From: Candidatus Latescibacterota bacterium
Lineage (GTDB): Bacteria > JAAXHH01
Reading direction: 5' to 3'
Assembly (NCBI GenBank): GCA_022821085.1
Contig: JAJEEG010000006.1
Span: 753,330 to 817,329 of the forward strand
DNA length: 64,000 bases
Shown here one piece after another: positions 8,597 through 16,758 of this stretch; within the stretch, counting starts at the first letter, position 1; each line of letters begins with the position of its first letter. The notes beneath the pieces are model-generated. The model did not search any database, was not told where the DNA came from, and saw only the letters and a list, made by a program, of their open reading frames with translations. The position numbers and the translations under genes are program-made.

Positions 8597-8613
8597 GAAG
8601 TTTCGGGAACTTC
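8597..8613 (+). promoter_or_regulatory. Hairpin covering the higB ribosome-binding site
   Basis: GAAGTT at 8597-8602 pairs with AACTTC at 8608-8613, leaving TCGGG in the loop. The stem ends on the base before ATG 8614, and the weak GGGA Shine-Dalgarno bases lie in the loop and stem edge. It could lower toxin translation. Confidence 0.35.
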
Positions 8614-8907
8614 ATGCGCATAATAGCAAAAAAGACACTTAGAGAGTTCTGGAACCGTCATCCTGATGCTGAGCGACCTTTACTCGCCTGGTACAGGGAA
8701 GTCAAAAAGGAGGACTGGGAAACACCTGCCAGGATCAAAGAAAAGTTTGGAAAAGCCAGTATTATAGGGGGCAATCGAGTAGTCTTCGATATCAAAGGCA
8801 ACAGCTATCGCTTAGTGGCAGAGGTCGATTACCCCCATCGTACATTACGAATAAGGTTTATCGGGACGCACGACCAATATGCCGGGATAGACGCGAAAAG
8901 GATATAG
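8614..8907 (+). CDS. higB: HigB-family mRNA interferase toxin
   Basis: The 97-residue basic protein starting MRIIAKKTLREFWNRHP matches the HigB toxin family, ribosome-dependent mRNA endonucleases. Typical segments are LLAWYREVKKEDW, GGNRVVFDIKGNSYRL and the terminal RIRFIGTHDQY, which carries the usual C-terminal catalytic His/Tyr region. ATG 8614 is chosen over a TTG at 8575 because family members begin at this Met-Arg-Ile. The antitoxin gene starts two bases after the stop. As in other hig loci the toxin precedes the antitoxin. AT-rich surroundings contrast with neighbouring genes. Confidence 0.85.
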   Translation: MRIIAKKTLREFWNRHPDAERPLLAWYREVKKEDWETPARIKEKFGKASIIGGNRVVFDIKGNSYRLVAEVDYPHRTLRIRFIGTHDQYAGIDAKRI

Positions 8908-8909
8908 AT

Positions 8910-10121
8910 ATGGCAAATATAAAACCCATCCGAACGGAGGCGGATTACGAACGAGCCCTGGCCCGTGTTGACGAACTCATGGGCAGCGAATACGGTAGCC
9001 CGGAAGGGGATGAACTGGACGTTCTGGTCACGCTCGTCGAGTCCTGGGAGGACGAGCACTACCCCATGAGGTATCCGGAACCTCACGAGGCGATCCGGTT
9101 CCGAATGGAGCAAGCGGGATTGCGCCCTCGCGACCTGATCCCAATCATTGGAAGCCGCTCGAAGGTTTCGGAGGTGCTGTCCGGCAAACGTGCCATCACC
9201 ATGACCATGGCCCGGGCGCTGCACGAGCATCTTGGGGTCCCGGCCGATGTGTTGCTCAGGAAACTGGGAACGGAGTCCTTCGAATCACCGGCGGATATCG
9301 ACCCAAGGCGTTACCCTGTCAGAAAGATGGCGAAACTGGGCTGGATCAAGGAATGCGCTGAGTCAGAATACAGCGCCGGGAAACAGTTCGCCGAAATGAT
9401 CCACAAAGCAGGCGATGACACGGCGCTGGCAACGTATCTGGTGAACGTTTCGCAGAGGGTGAACGCGAGAACGGACCCCTACGCGCTTCAGGCCTGGTGC
9501 TGGAGGGTCACGGCCCTCGCCAACGCCAGGACTATGCCTTCCGACTACGATCCGGGGACCGTCACCCTCGAGTTGCTACGGGAGGTCGCCCATCTGAGCA
9601 CATCGGAGAAGGGACCGTTGCTCGCCAGGGATTTCCTGAGCGACCGAGGCATTACGCTCGAAGTGGTACCGCATCTTCCCAGGACGTATCTTGACGGTGC
9701 GGCCCTTCGTCTTGGAGATGGTCGACCGGTGATCGGTCTTACGCTTCGTTACGACCGCCTCGACAATTTCTGGTTCGGTCTGCTGCACGAACTCGCCCAT
9801 ATCGGGCTTCATCTCGATCAAGGCAGAGGCGAGTATTTTATTGACGATTTTACGCTCCGGGGGAGCGGACTGGCCAGGGAAGAATCCTACGAACTGGAGG
9901 CTGACGGGTGGGCTGAGGAGGCTCTGATACCAAGTGAGATTTGGGAAATGAGCGTGGCGCGCAGGTCGCCGTCGGCTCTGGACGTACTAAATTTAGCCTC
10001 TGAGTTGCGGATCCATCCCGCAATCGTTGCGGGCCGGGTACGTTACGAGCGGAGGAATGCCCGGTTGCTCTCGCAATTCACTGGGAATGGGGCTGTGCGA
10101 AGGCAGTTTGATGGGGTTTGA
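8910..10121 (+). CDS. higA: HigA-type antitoxin fused to an ImmA/IrrE-like zinc metallopeptidase
   Basis: The 403-residue protein has two parts. Residues about 1-115 are a HigA-type HTH antitoxin (HEAIRFRMEQAGLRPRDLIP, then IIGSRSKVSEVLSGKRAITM). Residues about 230-340 contain an ImmA/IrrE (COG2856) peptidase with HELAH at 293-297, followed by an acidic third-ligand region in ELEADGWAEEAL. Ordinary HigA has only 90-140 residues. The linker is helical. In ImmA and IrrE the peptidase cleaves a repressor to trigger a response, so here it could control turnover of the antitoxin itself or of a partner. The gene lies two bases after higB. Confidence 0.8.
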   Translation: MANIKPIRTEADYERALARVDELMGSEYGSPEGDELDVLVTLVESWEDEHYPMRYPEPHEAIRFRMEQAGLRPRDLIPIIGSRSKVSEVLSGKRAITMTMARALHEHLGVPADVLLRKLGTESFESPADIDPRRYPVRKMAKLGWIKECAESEYSAGKQFAEMIHKAGDDTALATYLVNVSQRVNARTDPYALQAWCWRVTALANARTMPSDYDPGTVTLELLREVAHLSTSEKGPLLARDFLSDRGITLEVVPHLPRTYLDGAALRLGDGRPVIGLTLRYDRLDNFWFGLLHELAHIGLHLDQGRGEYFIDDFTLRGSGLAREESYELEADGWAEEALIPSEIWEMSVARRSPSALDVLNLASELRIHPAIVAGRVRYERRNARLLSQFTGNGAVRRQFDGV

Positions 10122-10192
10122 GGTGACCATGATCGGCGCTGGGAGGTTTCTGTCGTTATAGGCATTCACCAACAGGTTGATGTATGGTACGA

Positions 10193-11674
10193 TCATGCTT
10201 CTCCTTCCTCAGAACGGAGATGCCGTTCGATGTCCTCGTCGTCCAAATGTTGCTTCAGACTGCCGGGATCGTCCATGCCTTGCTGCAAATCACTTTGATT
10301 GGGGACCATTCGAAATTCAGTGTCAGACGAATCAACTGGAGGTCGGTCTGCTACTCTGATTCCGTAGACCTTCTCCAGATCCTCCCAGAACCGCGGATAA
10401 GTCTTCCCCACCACGTCCGGGTCGAGGATGTTCAGGTTCCCAAGGCGGGTACCCAGCACGGCGAAGCTCATGGCCATGCGGTGGTCGTGGTAGGTTTCGA
10501 TAGCGACCGTTTCCGAAGTGTCTCCGGCCCCGGCCCTGGCCCTTGACGGGATTTCTCCAACCTCGATGAAATCCGCACCGGTCTTCACGTCCACGCCGAT
10601 TTTCCTCAGTTCGGCCGCGGGACATTCGATCCGGTCGCATTCCTTGTGCTTCAGCGTGCCGATTCCCGTAATCCTGGTCGTACCGGGTATCAATGGCGCG
10701 ACGGCGATCAGGGTCAATGCCGCGTCCGGGATGTCTTCGCAGTCAATCCCGCCTTCCACCGGCGGTAAGCGGCCATCCTGCGGCCCTTCGATGACGGTCT
10801 TGTCGCCGTTCATTTGAACCCGTGCCCCAAGGCTTTCGCAAATGTAAAAAAAGCGGATATCCCCTTGCCGGGATTGGGCGCCGAGATTTTCGAAGACGAC
10901 CCTTCCACCGTGAATGAGCGCGAGGGCGGCGAAGTAGGAGGCGGCCGAAGCGTCCCCTTCCACCTTTCGGGCGCCCGAACGATACGGCTGCGGACGCACG
11001 ATGAACTTCCGGTAGTCCTCGTTTTCCACCTCGACGCCGAATTTGCGCATTTCATTGAGCGTAATGTCGACATAAGGTCTGCTGACGAGTTCTCCCTGCA
11101 CGTTGATCTCGAGACCGTCGGGTATCAGGGGGGCGATCTGCAGCAGGGCGGAGAGGAACTGGCTGGAGACATCCCCTTGCATCCGGACCGAATGGCCGAA
11201 CGATTCGGGACCTCGGATGGATACCGGGAGGCACCCGCCGTCTGAGGACATCGTACTTCCCCCCAGTTGCTCCACGGCTTCAAGCAGGGGAAGGTTCGGT
11301 CTTTCATTCAGGCTGCCGCGCGCAACCAGCCGAGTCTCCTCGTTTCGCAGGGCCGAGAGGGCGATCAGGAACCGGGCCGAAGTGCCGCTGAGTCCGAGGT
11401 TGAGGGCAACAGTTCCTTCTGTGAAGCCTCCGCCTCGTCCTTCCACGGCCATCCGCCGATAGTCTTCGCTCGTTTCGATGGCAATCCCGAGGTCGCCCAG
11501 ACATTCCACCATCTCTCGCGTATCGTCACAGTCACAGGGCGTGGCGATTTCGGTCGTTCCATCGGCGAGTGCGGCGAGCACCAGGTTCCGCAGCGTGATC
11601 GATTTGCTTCCTGGCAGTTCGATATTAAAATCAACGTTATTACTAATCGTATTAATATGCAAGGCTACACGCAT
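10193..11674 (-). CDS. aroA: 3-phosphoshikimate 1-carboxyvinyltransferase (EPSP synthase) with C-terminal tail
   Basis: The 493-residue protein joins shikimate-3-phosphate and PEP in aromatic amino acid synthesis. Core motifs are PGSKS at 21-25, NERPNLPLLEAVEQLG, QGDVSSQFLSALL, EDIPDAALTL, KHKECDRIE and the catalytic-Arg segment YHDHRMAMSF. The region usually written NAGTAxR reads LSGTSARF. After the normal end near VYGIRV there is a hydrophilic, acidic extension of about 45 residues not found in typical enzymes of about 430 residues. The ATG lies inside the end of the upstream PhyH gene with a 10-base overlap, so translation is probably coupled. It ends facing higA, 71 bases away. Confidence 0.92.
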   Translation of the reverse strand: MRVALHINTISNNVDFNIELPGSKSITLRNLVLAALADGTTEIATPCDCDDTREMVECLGDLGIAIETSEDYRRMAVEGRGGGFTEGTVALNLGLSGTSARFLIALSALRNEETRLVARGSLNERPNLPLLEAVEQLGGSTMSSDGGCLPVSIRGPESFGHSVRMQGDVSSQFLSALLQIAPLIPDGLEINVQGELVSRPYVDITLNEMRKFGVEVENEDYRKFIVRPQPYRSGARKVEGDASAASYFAALALIHGGRVVFENLGAQSRQGDIRFFYICESLGARVQMNGDKTVIEGPQDGRLPPVEGGIDCEDIPDAALTLIAVAPLIPGTTRITGIGTLKHKECDRIECPAAELRKIGVDVKTGADFIEVGEIPSRARAGAGDTSETVAIETYHDHRMAMSFAVLGTRLGNLNILDPDVVGKTYPRFWEDLEKVYGIRVADRPPVDSSDTEFRMVPNQSDLQQGMDDPGSLKQHLDDEDIERHLRSEEGEA

Positions 11675-12429
11675 CCCTCGTAAGCCCGGCCGGATACCAG
11701 GTCATATTTAGGCTTGTTGCCGCTTCCGATGTACTTCGACCGTGCGTCCATGTACGCAACGGTCAGGCCGATACGCCGGTCGTCGCTCGTATTGGCGTCG
11801 GTCCGGTGAAGCGCCAGGCTGTGGTGAAACGAACAGCTTCCGGCCTTGAGCGGGACGGCCACTTCCCGCTCGTACCCGACATGCGCGTCCTCGACGCGGA
11901 AGTCCTCGAGGTGCTTGTGCTCGATCACCCCGTTCTTGTGCGAACCGGATATAAACCGCATGCACCCGTTATCCTCGGTAGCGTCGTCCAGGGCGATCCA
12001 GCAGATGACGAGGTTGGGCGGATCGATGGTCGTCCAGTATGCCGAATCCTGGTGGGGCGGCTTGGCCGAACCCACCCGCGGCGGTTTGCAGAGGGTCTGG
12101 TCCACGTAGATTTTGAGATCCGGGCCAATCAGGCTTCGAACCACGCCGAGTATTTTCGGATGGCGGGCCAGTTCCATGAAGACCGGATCGTACTTCGTCA
12201 GATTCCAGACCTTGCGCACGTTATTGAATCGTACTGGATCGGCGTCCACTACACCCTGCGCTACCCGCGGTTCGATTTGCACGTACTCGGACGGAAAATC
12301 GACCACTTCGTTGCCGATGTCTTCCAGACGCTGGTGGAGCGATTTGACCTCCAGGGGCGTCAGGAGATCCTCGTAGGGAAGAAACCCCTGCTCGTTGAAC
12401 TGGTCGACCTGTGCCTGCGTCAGAGACAC
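11665..12429 (-). CDS. Phytanoyl-CoA dioxygenase (PhyH) family protein
   Basis: The 254-residue protein is an Fe(II)/2-oxoglutarate-dependent oxygenase of the PhyH family. The HxD iron ligands are in PPHQDSAYW, the distal His is in FHHSLALHRTDANTS, and the 2-oxoglutarate-binding Arg is in the DDRRIGL segment. The family hydroxylates diverse small substrates, not only phytanoyl-CoA. The gene is 12 bases downstream of an SGNH hydrolase and overlaps aroA, forming a minus-strand operon whose logic is unclear. It is one of three PhyH-type genes in the window. Confidence 0.88.
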   Translation of the reverse strand: MSLTQAQVDQFNEQGFLPYEDLLTPLEVKSLHQRLEDIGNEVVDFPSEYVQIEPRVAQGVVDADPVRFNNVRKVWNLTKYDPVFMELARHPKILGVVRSLIGPDLKIYVDQTLCKPPRVGSAKPPHQDSAYWTTIDPPNLVICWIALDDATEDNGCMRFISGSHKNGVIEHKHLEDFRVEDAHVGYEREVAVPLKAGSCSFHHSLALHRTDANTSDDRRIGLTVAYMDARSKYIGSGNKPKYDLVSGRAYEGCV

Positions 12430-12441
12430 CGCTTACCTCCT

Positions 12442-13038
12442 TCAGGATGCGTGGAACCACCACTCGGGCCACGCGAGTACGCGTTCTGCCAGTGCGGCGT
12501 AACCGCCTTCGCCTGGATGAATAAGATCGTTACGGACTGCTTCGTTACGCCAGACTCCGCCTGCGTGCAGATCATGGATCACCTCTAGATACGGGACGCC
12601 GGCTCTATCGGCGATCTCGCCGATGAGTTCCGAGATTTCCACCCTGCGGCTGTGTTCGTCTTCGTCGACACCGGGCGGCGGACCGATCATCAACGTGGGA
12701 AACTGCGAACTCGCGCGGGTCAGGATTTCTTCGGCATTGGCCTCGGTCTCGGCTCGTTCCACCCGCTTTTTCCCATCTATGATCCAGCAGTCGTTCGCCC
12801 CGAAACCGAACACCACCCGGCCGTCGTGCGGTATCAGGCGCCTGACTTCCACTTCCTGTTCCCAGCGCCGGAGCACGTCGACACTCGTATCGCCGCGGAT
12901 GCCGAGGTTGTAGCAGGTGATCGACACGTCTTCGCTTCTCGACGCGGCACACGCGCGTCCCGGCCATCCAAGATAGGCGGGATCGCCGGTTCCATTCACG
13001 TAGGAATCACCTATGAAGTATATGCGGACGTCTTCCAT
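12442..13038 (-). CDS. SGNH/GDSL-type hydrolase
   Basis: The 198-residue protein has the SGNH blocks in order: the nucleophile Ser in YFIGDSYVNGTG near residue 12, Gly in block II (NLGIRGDTS), Asn in FGFGANDC and the Asp-His pair in DLIHPGEGGY near residue 175. These enzymes are esterases or lipases with a flavodoxin-like fold. There is no signal peptide, so it is likely cytoplasmic. It is the first gene of a minus-strand operon with a PhyH dioxygenase and aroA. The substrate is unknown. Confidence 0.87.
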   Translation of the reverse strand: MEDVRIYFIGDSYVNGTGDPAYLGWPGRACAASRSEDVSITCYNLGIRGDTSVDVLRRWEQEVEVRRLIPHDGRVVFGFGANDCWIIDGKKRVERAETEANAEEILTRASSQFPTLMIGPPPGVDEDEHSRRVEISELIGEIADRAGVPYLEVIHDLHAGGVWRNEAVRNDLIHPGEGGYAALAERVLAWPEWWFHAS

Positions 13039-13200
13039 GTACTTTATCTATCCTCTCCGCCGATTCGTTTAGCCTGCGGGTCTGTCCATTGCCTCTGGCC
13101 TATCTTCCGGTCTATCATCCGGTCTGTCCATTTCCACCGGTCCGATCGCATGTTCGATTCCGCAACCTGAAATGGAAGCCGGAAACGCCTAAAGCATACG

Positions 13201-13250
13201 AATTTTCCGTGTAATTATCAATTGCCAATTGCGTCGTGACATGGAAAATT
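13201..13250. promoter_or_regulatory. 11-bp inverted repeat around a doubled CAATTG
   Basis: Arms at 13201-13211 (AATTTTCCGTG) and 13240-13250 (CATGGAAAATT) pair with one G-T wobble. The 28-base loop contains CAATTG twice, at 13219-13224 and 13226-13231. It could be a regulator site or a transcript hairpin. Confidence 0.4.
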
Positions 13251-13280
13251 GGTACAGGTTGGTACAGGGCGGAATGCCGT

Positions 13281-13334
13281 GGTATACACGGTATACACGG
13301 TATACACGGTTTATGCGGTAAACGCGATATACGT
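13281..13334. repeat. 9-bp tandem array (GGTATACAC)
   Basis: Three exact copies of GGTATACAC at 13281-13307 are followed by three decayed copies up to 13334. Each unit contains the palindrome GTATAC. The array ends 36 bases before the next start codon. Confidence 0.85.
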
Positions 13335-13370
13335 AGAATGGCCTACTGATCTATTGCGGGGTATGCAACC

Positions 13371-14378
13371 ATGCGCGCATACGACATTGACCATAACCAG
13401 CTTCGCCTGGCCGATCTGCCGGAACCGGGGGAACCCGGACCCGGCGACGCGCTGGTCAGGGTCCGGTCCGTATCGCTCAACTACCGGGACCTCATGGTCG
13501 CCAGGGGCCGATACGGAAAACCCTTTGAGGGCAGGTTCGTCGCCGGGTCCGACATGGCGGGCGACGTGTTGAAAACGGGAACGGGGGTCTCGGGCATCCG
13601 GCCGGGCGACCGGGTCGTGAACGCGCCATTCCTGCGCTGGCCCGCCGGAAGACTCACACCCGATGGGATGAAGACCCTGGTCGGCGCGGGCGGCGTGGAC
13701 GGCGTGCTGTGCGAGCAAGTGCTCTATCCCGCGGACTCCCTGGTCTCCATGCCGTCCCACTTCTCCTACCACGAAGGCGCGACGTTGCCTATCGCCGGAC
13801 TGACCGCCTGGGCTTCGGTCGTATCGCAGGGTCGATTACAGGCCGGGGAGAGGGTCCTGCTGCACGGAACGGGCGGAGTATCCGTGTTCGCCGCACAACT
13901 CTCGGAACTCACTGGGGCGCAGGCGTTATTGACCACATCCTCAGAAGAGAAAGCCCGCCGGATGAAGGATGAATTCGGCGTACTGGAGACCTTCGATTAC
14001 CGGGACGACGACTGGCCGGACCAGGTACGGTCCTTCACCGGCGGCTTCGGGGTCGACCTGGTCGTGGACGTGGCAGGCGGCCAGACCTTCGCGAAGTCCC
14101 TGAAAGCCTGCGCGCTACACGCCCGGATATCCCTCGTGGGCATCCTGGACGGCTTCGAAACCCGCCTCAATCCCTTCGATATCATCGGCCGGCAAATCCA
14201 GGTTCGCGGGATCTACACCTCCTCCGCCGAAGACCTGCGCGACCTGGTCAGGGCCTGCGAAGCGTCGGGACTCAGGCCCTGCATCGATCGGGTGTTTCCC
14301 TTCGATGAAGTGCCCGCGGCCTACGACTACCTCGAATCACAACGGCATATCGGCAAGATCGTGTGTGCGTTGCCGTGA
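13371..14378 (+). CDS. Zinc-independent medium-chain dehydrogenase (quinone oxidoreductase-like)
   Basis: The 335-residue protein has the MDR fold: an N-terminal GroES-like domain with SLNYRDLMVARGRYG, then a Rossmann domain with GERVLLHGTGGVSVFAAQ near residues 160-178. The catalytic-zinc and structural-zinc cysteine sets are absent, placing it with quinone oxidoreductase-like members. The enzyme probably reduces an enone or quinone with NADPH. It stands alone on the plus strand after the repeat-rich intergenic region and converges on the SelD fusion gene 58 bases downstream. Confidence 0.87.
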   Translation: MRAYDIDHNQLRLADLPEPGEPGPGDALVRVRSVSLNYRDLMVARGRYGKPFEGRFVAGSDMAGDVLKTGTGVSGIRPGDRVVNAPFLRWPAGRLTPDGMKTLVGAGGVDGVLCEQVLYPADSLVSMPSHFSYHEGATLPIAGLTAWASVVSQGRLQAGERVLLHGTGGVSVFAAQLSELTGAQALLTTSSEEKARRMKDEFGVLETFDYRDDDWPDQVRSFTGGFGVDLVVDVAGGQTFAKSLKACALHARISLVGILDGFETRLNPFDIIGRQIQVRGIYTSSAEDLRDLVRACEASGLRPCIDRVFPFDEVPAAYDYLESQRHIGKIVCALP

Positions 14379-14436
14379 CTGGTCAGGTCCGCGCGGCCAT
14401 ACTCAGCTATCACCTGCGTCGTCTTGCGCTGAGGGT

Positions 14437-16758
14437 TCAGCGGATCTTCAAGTGCCGTTTCCGGTCGGTCACCCGTCCGATGCAGGCCGCTTGCGCGTAA
14501 CCGGCTTCCCGCAGTTTCGCGACGATCTTGTCGATGCCGGAGACAGGCACGCCGGCCAGCAGTCCACCGGACGTCTGGGGGTCGAAGAGTATTGCGTCCC
14601 GCCCGTCCGATACGCCATGCTCCACCTCGTCCGCGGCGCCAGGACCCACTGTGTCCGCCGTGCCGGGTCCCGACTCCACCTGCCATCTCTTCTGTAAGTG
14701 TTCCCGGTTGGACGGCGCCAGGGTGCTTTCCACGCCGGCGGCCACGCAATCGGCCGCGCCGGCATAAAGCGGTATCCGGTCGATTTCGAGCTCCGCGCCG
14801 GCCCTGCTGGCCTCGAGCATCTCGACCAGGTGTCCCGCCAGGCCGAAGCCGGTCACGTCCGTGACGGCGGGTATGCCGGCCTCAGCGAGGATCCGTGCCG
14901 CCTCCGCGTTGGACCGGAGCATGCCCTCGAAGACCGCGTCGACCCAGCTACCCCTGGCCTTCAGGTGCATGTCGGCCGCCAGGATGACGCCCGTTCCCAG
15001 GGGCTTGGCGAGGACGAGCCCGTCCCCCGGCCGCAATCCTCCCTTCCTGAATACGGCGTCGCTGCCGGTCAGGCCGTTCATGGTTATGCTGACGGCCGTC
15101 TCCGAGCCTTCGCTCGTATGCCCGCCGAGGAGCGTGACCCCGAGACGCCGGGCTTCTTCCGCGATCCCGCCCATGAGCTGTCTCAGGTCGTTCGCCACGA
15201 GGGGTTTTTCCGCGTAGGGCAGCGTGACCGTAACGAGTGCGGAGTGGGGTTCGGCCCCCATGGCGTACAGATCGGACGCGGCGTGTACCAGGGCGATGCG
15301 GCCGAAGAGGTGCAGGTCGCCGGTGAAGGCCCGGAAGCCGTCCACAGTCTGTACCAGCGACCGGCCGGGAGGAATCTCCAGCAGCGCCGCGTCGTCGGCG
15401 TCGTGCAGTCCGATCCGGACGCCCTCCCGGCTGTATACCTCCAGTTCGTCGAGAACGCCGGTCAATACGGTAGAACCGACCTTGGCGCCGCACCCGGCGC
15501 AGCGCATGGACGACACTTCCGGACCTCCGCCAGTTTCTTTTCCGGTGTGGTGCGCGTCGCCGGTAGGGTGCGCATCGTGCGCGGGCGGCGCATCGCCGGC
15601 CGGGTCCATGGGCGGCAGCAGCGCCGGTTCGAACTTCCGCATCCAGCGCCGGTCGATCCAGTCCTTCAACCGCCACACCCAGGGGCCGTGGAAGGAGGCG
15701 AGACGCCGGCTTGCCACGGCGTTCCGCGTCCCGGTCATCAGCAGCGCGAGCGCGGAGGCCTGGGGCCTGTAGGGAACCGGGGACCGGTTTTCGAGCCAGG
15801 CATGAAGGTTGCGGGCAAGGACGGGTCCCTCGCGGACTGCGTATACCCCCGATTTGGGCAGGGTACGAGAGGGGAATTCGATACAGTCGCCCGCCGCGAA
15901 GACGTTGTCGTAATCCATGGCCTGCAGGGTGGGCCGGACGCGGATGAACCCGGCATCGCTGGTCGCCAGGTTTGCTTCCTTTAATAAACCGGGCGGCGCT
16001 CCGCCCGTTGCCCAGAGCAGGAAGTCGAAGGGCAGGGACGGATGATCTTCGAAATGGACCGATTTTTCATCCACGCCCACAACCCGCAGGCCGGTATGGC
16101 AGGCGATCCCCTTTTCTTCGAGGTATCGCCCGATGATCGCGGCGACCCGGGGACGGTGCCCGGTCAGCAAAGTCGTCCGCGCATCCACGAGGGAGATCTG
16201 AACGGGCGCGAATCGCTCTCTCCATCTCGAGTGCATGGCAAAGGCCAGTTCCACGCCAGCCGCGCCGCCTCCCGCGATGACGATCCGTAACGGCCGGCCG
16301 TCGCTCCGGTGGTTTGCGTCGAACTGGTGAACTCGCTTCAGCAGCAGGCCGAGCGGCCTCGTGGGCACGGCGAATTCCCGCACGCCCGGGGTGTCCATGC
16401 CCCGAGGAATGGAACCGACGTTGATCGAAAGGGCATCGTAGGCAAGGGGAGGCCGGCCGTCGTCGAAGAAAACCTGCTGGAGCGCCGGATCGAGACCGGA
16501 CACGCGTGCCCGGACGAACCGGATACCTGCCCAGGTACACAGCGGCCTTAATTCCATTTCCATCTCGTCGGGTCGGTACAGGCCGGCCAGGCAACCGGGC
16601 AGCATACCGGAATAGCAGACGGTGGATTCGTCCGAGATGAGCGTGACGCGGATGCCGCCCAGGGCCTTTTTCATGGCCAGCATGCGGATGACCTGTACGT
16701 GGGAATGGCCGCCGCCGACCAGCACGAGGTCTTTTTTTAGAGGGATGGTCTGGTTCAT
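14437..16758 (-). CDS. selD: Flavoprotein NAD(P)H oxidoreductase fused to selenide, water dikinase (SelD)
   Basis: The 773-residue protein has two enzymes. Residues about 1-380 are an FAD/NAD(P)-dependent disulfide-type or NDH-2-like oxidoreductase with dinucleotide motifs GGGHSH near 17 and GGGAAG near 163 and an AAGDCIEF FAD-binding end. A His/Asp/Gly-rich linker follows at about 388-413. Residues about 415-773 are SelD, which makes selenophosphate from selenide and ATP: the essential Cys423 and Lys426 in AGCGAK, DDAALLEIP, the SDLYAMG segment and GGHT. Cys, not selenocysteine, occupies the active site. Fusions of this type are known in other bacteria; the flavoprotein may supply reduced selenium. 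No other selenium gene is nearby. Confidence 0.9.
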   Translation of the reverse strand: MNQTIPLKKDLVLVGGGHSHVQVIRMLAMKKALGGIRVTLISDESTVCYSGMLPGCLAGLYRPDEMEMELRPLCTWAGIRFVRARVSGLDPALQQVFFDDGRPPLAYDALSINVGSIPRGMDTPGVREFAVPTRPLGLLLKRVHQFDANHRSDGRPLRIVIAGGGAAGVELAFAMHSRWRERFAPVQISLVDARTTLLTGHRPRVAAIIGRYLEEKGIACHTGLRVVGVDEKSVHFEDHPSLPFDFLLWATGGAPPGLLKEANLATSDAGFIRVRPTLQAMDYDNVFAAGDCIEFPSRTLPKSGVYAVREGPVLARNLHAWLENRSPVPYRPQASALALLMTGTRNAVASRRLASFHGPWVWRLKDWIDRRWMRKFEPALLPPMDPAGDAPPAHDAHPTGDAHHTGKETGGGPEVSSMRCAGCGAKVGSTVLTGVLDELEVYSREGVRIGLHDADDAALLEIPPGRSLVQTVDGFRAFTGDLHLFGRIALVHAASDLYAMGAEPHSALVTVTLPYAEKPLVANDLRQLMGGIAEEARRLGVTLLGGHTSEGSETAVSITMNGLTGSDAVFRKGGLRPGDGLVLAKPLGTGVILAADMHLKARGSWVDAVFEGMLRSNAEAARILAEAGIPAVTDVTGFGLAGHLVEMLEASRAGAELEIDRIPLYAGAADCVAAGVESTLAPSNREHLQKRWQVESGPGTADTVGPGAADEVEHGVSDGRDAILFDPQTSGGLLAGVPVSGIDKIVAKLREAGYAQAACIGRVTDRKRHLKIR

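Larger units (their letters stand above)
8266..8613. other. 348-bp intergenic region with hairpin and higBA control signals
   Basis: The first 200 bases are GC-rich and carry a 7-bp inverted repeat (8341-8347 with 8365-8371, loop of 17) without a T-run, so it is not a convincing terminator. The last 130 bases are AT-rich and hold the higBA promoter, direct repeats and a start-proximal hairpin listed separately. No credible gene was seen. Confidence 0.6.
13039..13370. other. 332-bp divergent intergenic region with repeats and a hairpin
   Basis: It separates the minus-strand SGNH operon from the plus-strand oxidoreductase. It holds a 12-base tandem pair at 13101-13124, an AT-rich hairpin at 13201-13250 and a 9-base repeat array at 13281-13334. 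No gene was seen. Promoters for both directions should lie here but no clear pair of hexamers was found. Confidence 0.6.

Noticed and set aside
13249-13572. Frame translating the 9-bp array as VYTVYTVYT and running into the oxidoreductase gene
   Set aside because: The peptide is a by-product of the repeat and overlaps a clear gene out of frame.
14437-16758. Selenocysteine at the SelD active site
   Set aside because: The active-site codon encodes Cys and the frame is open throughout, with no internal TGA.
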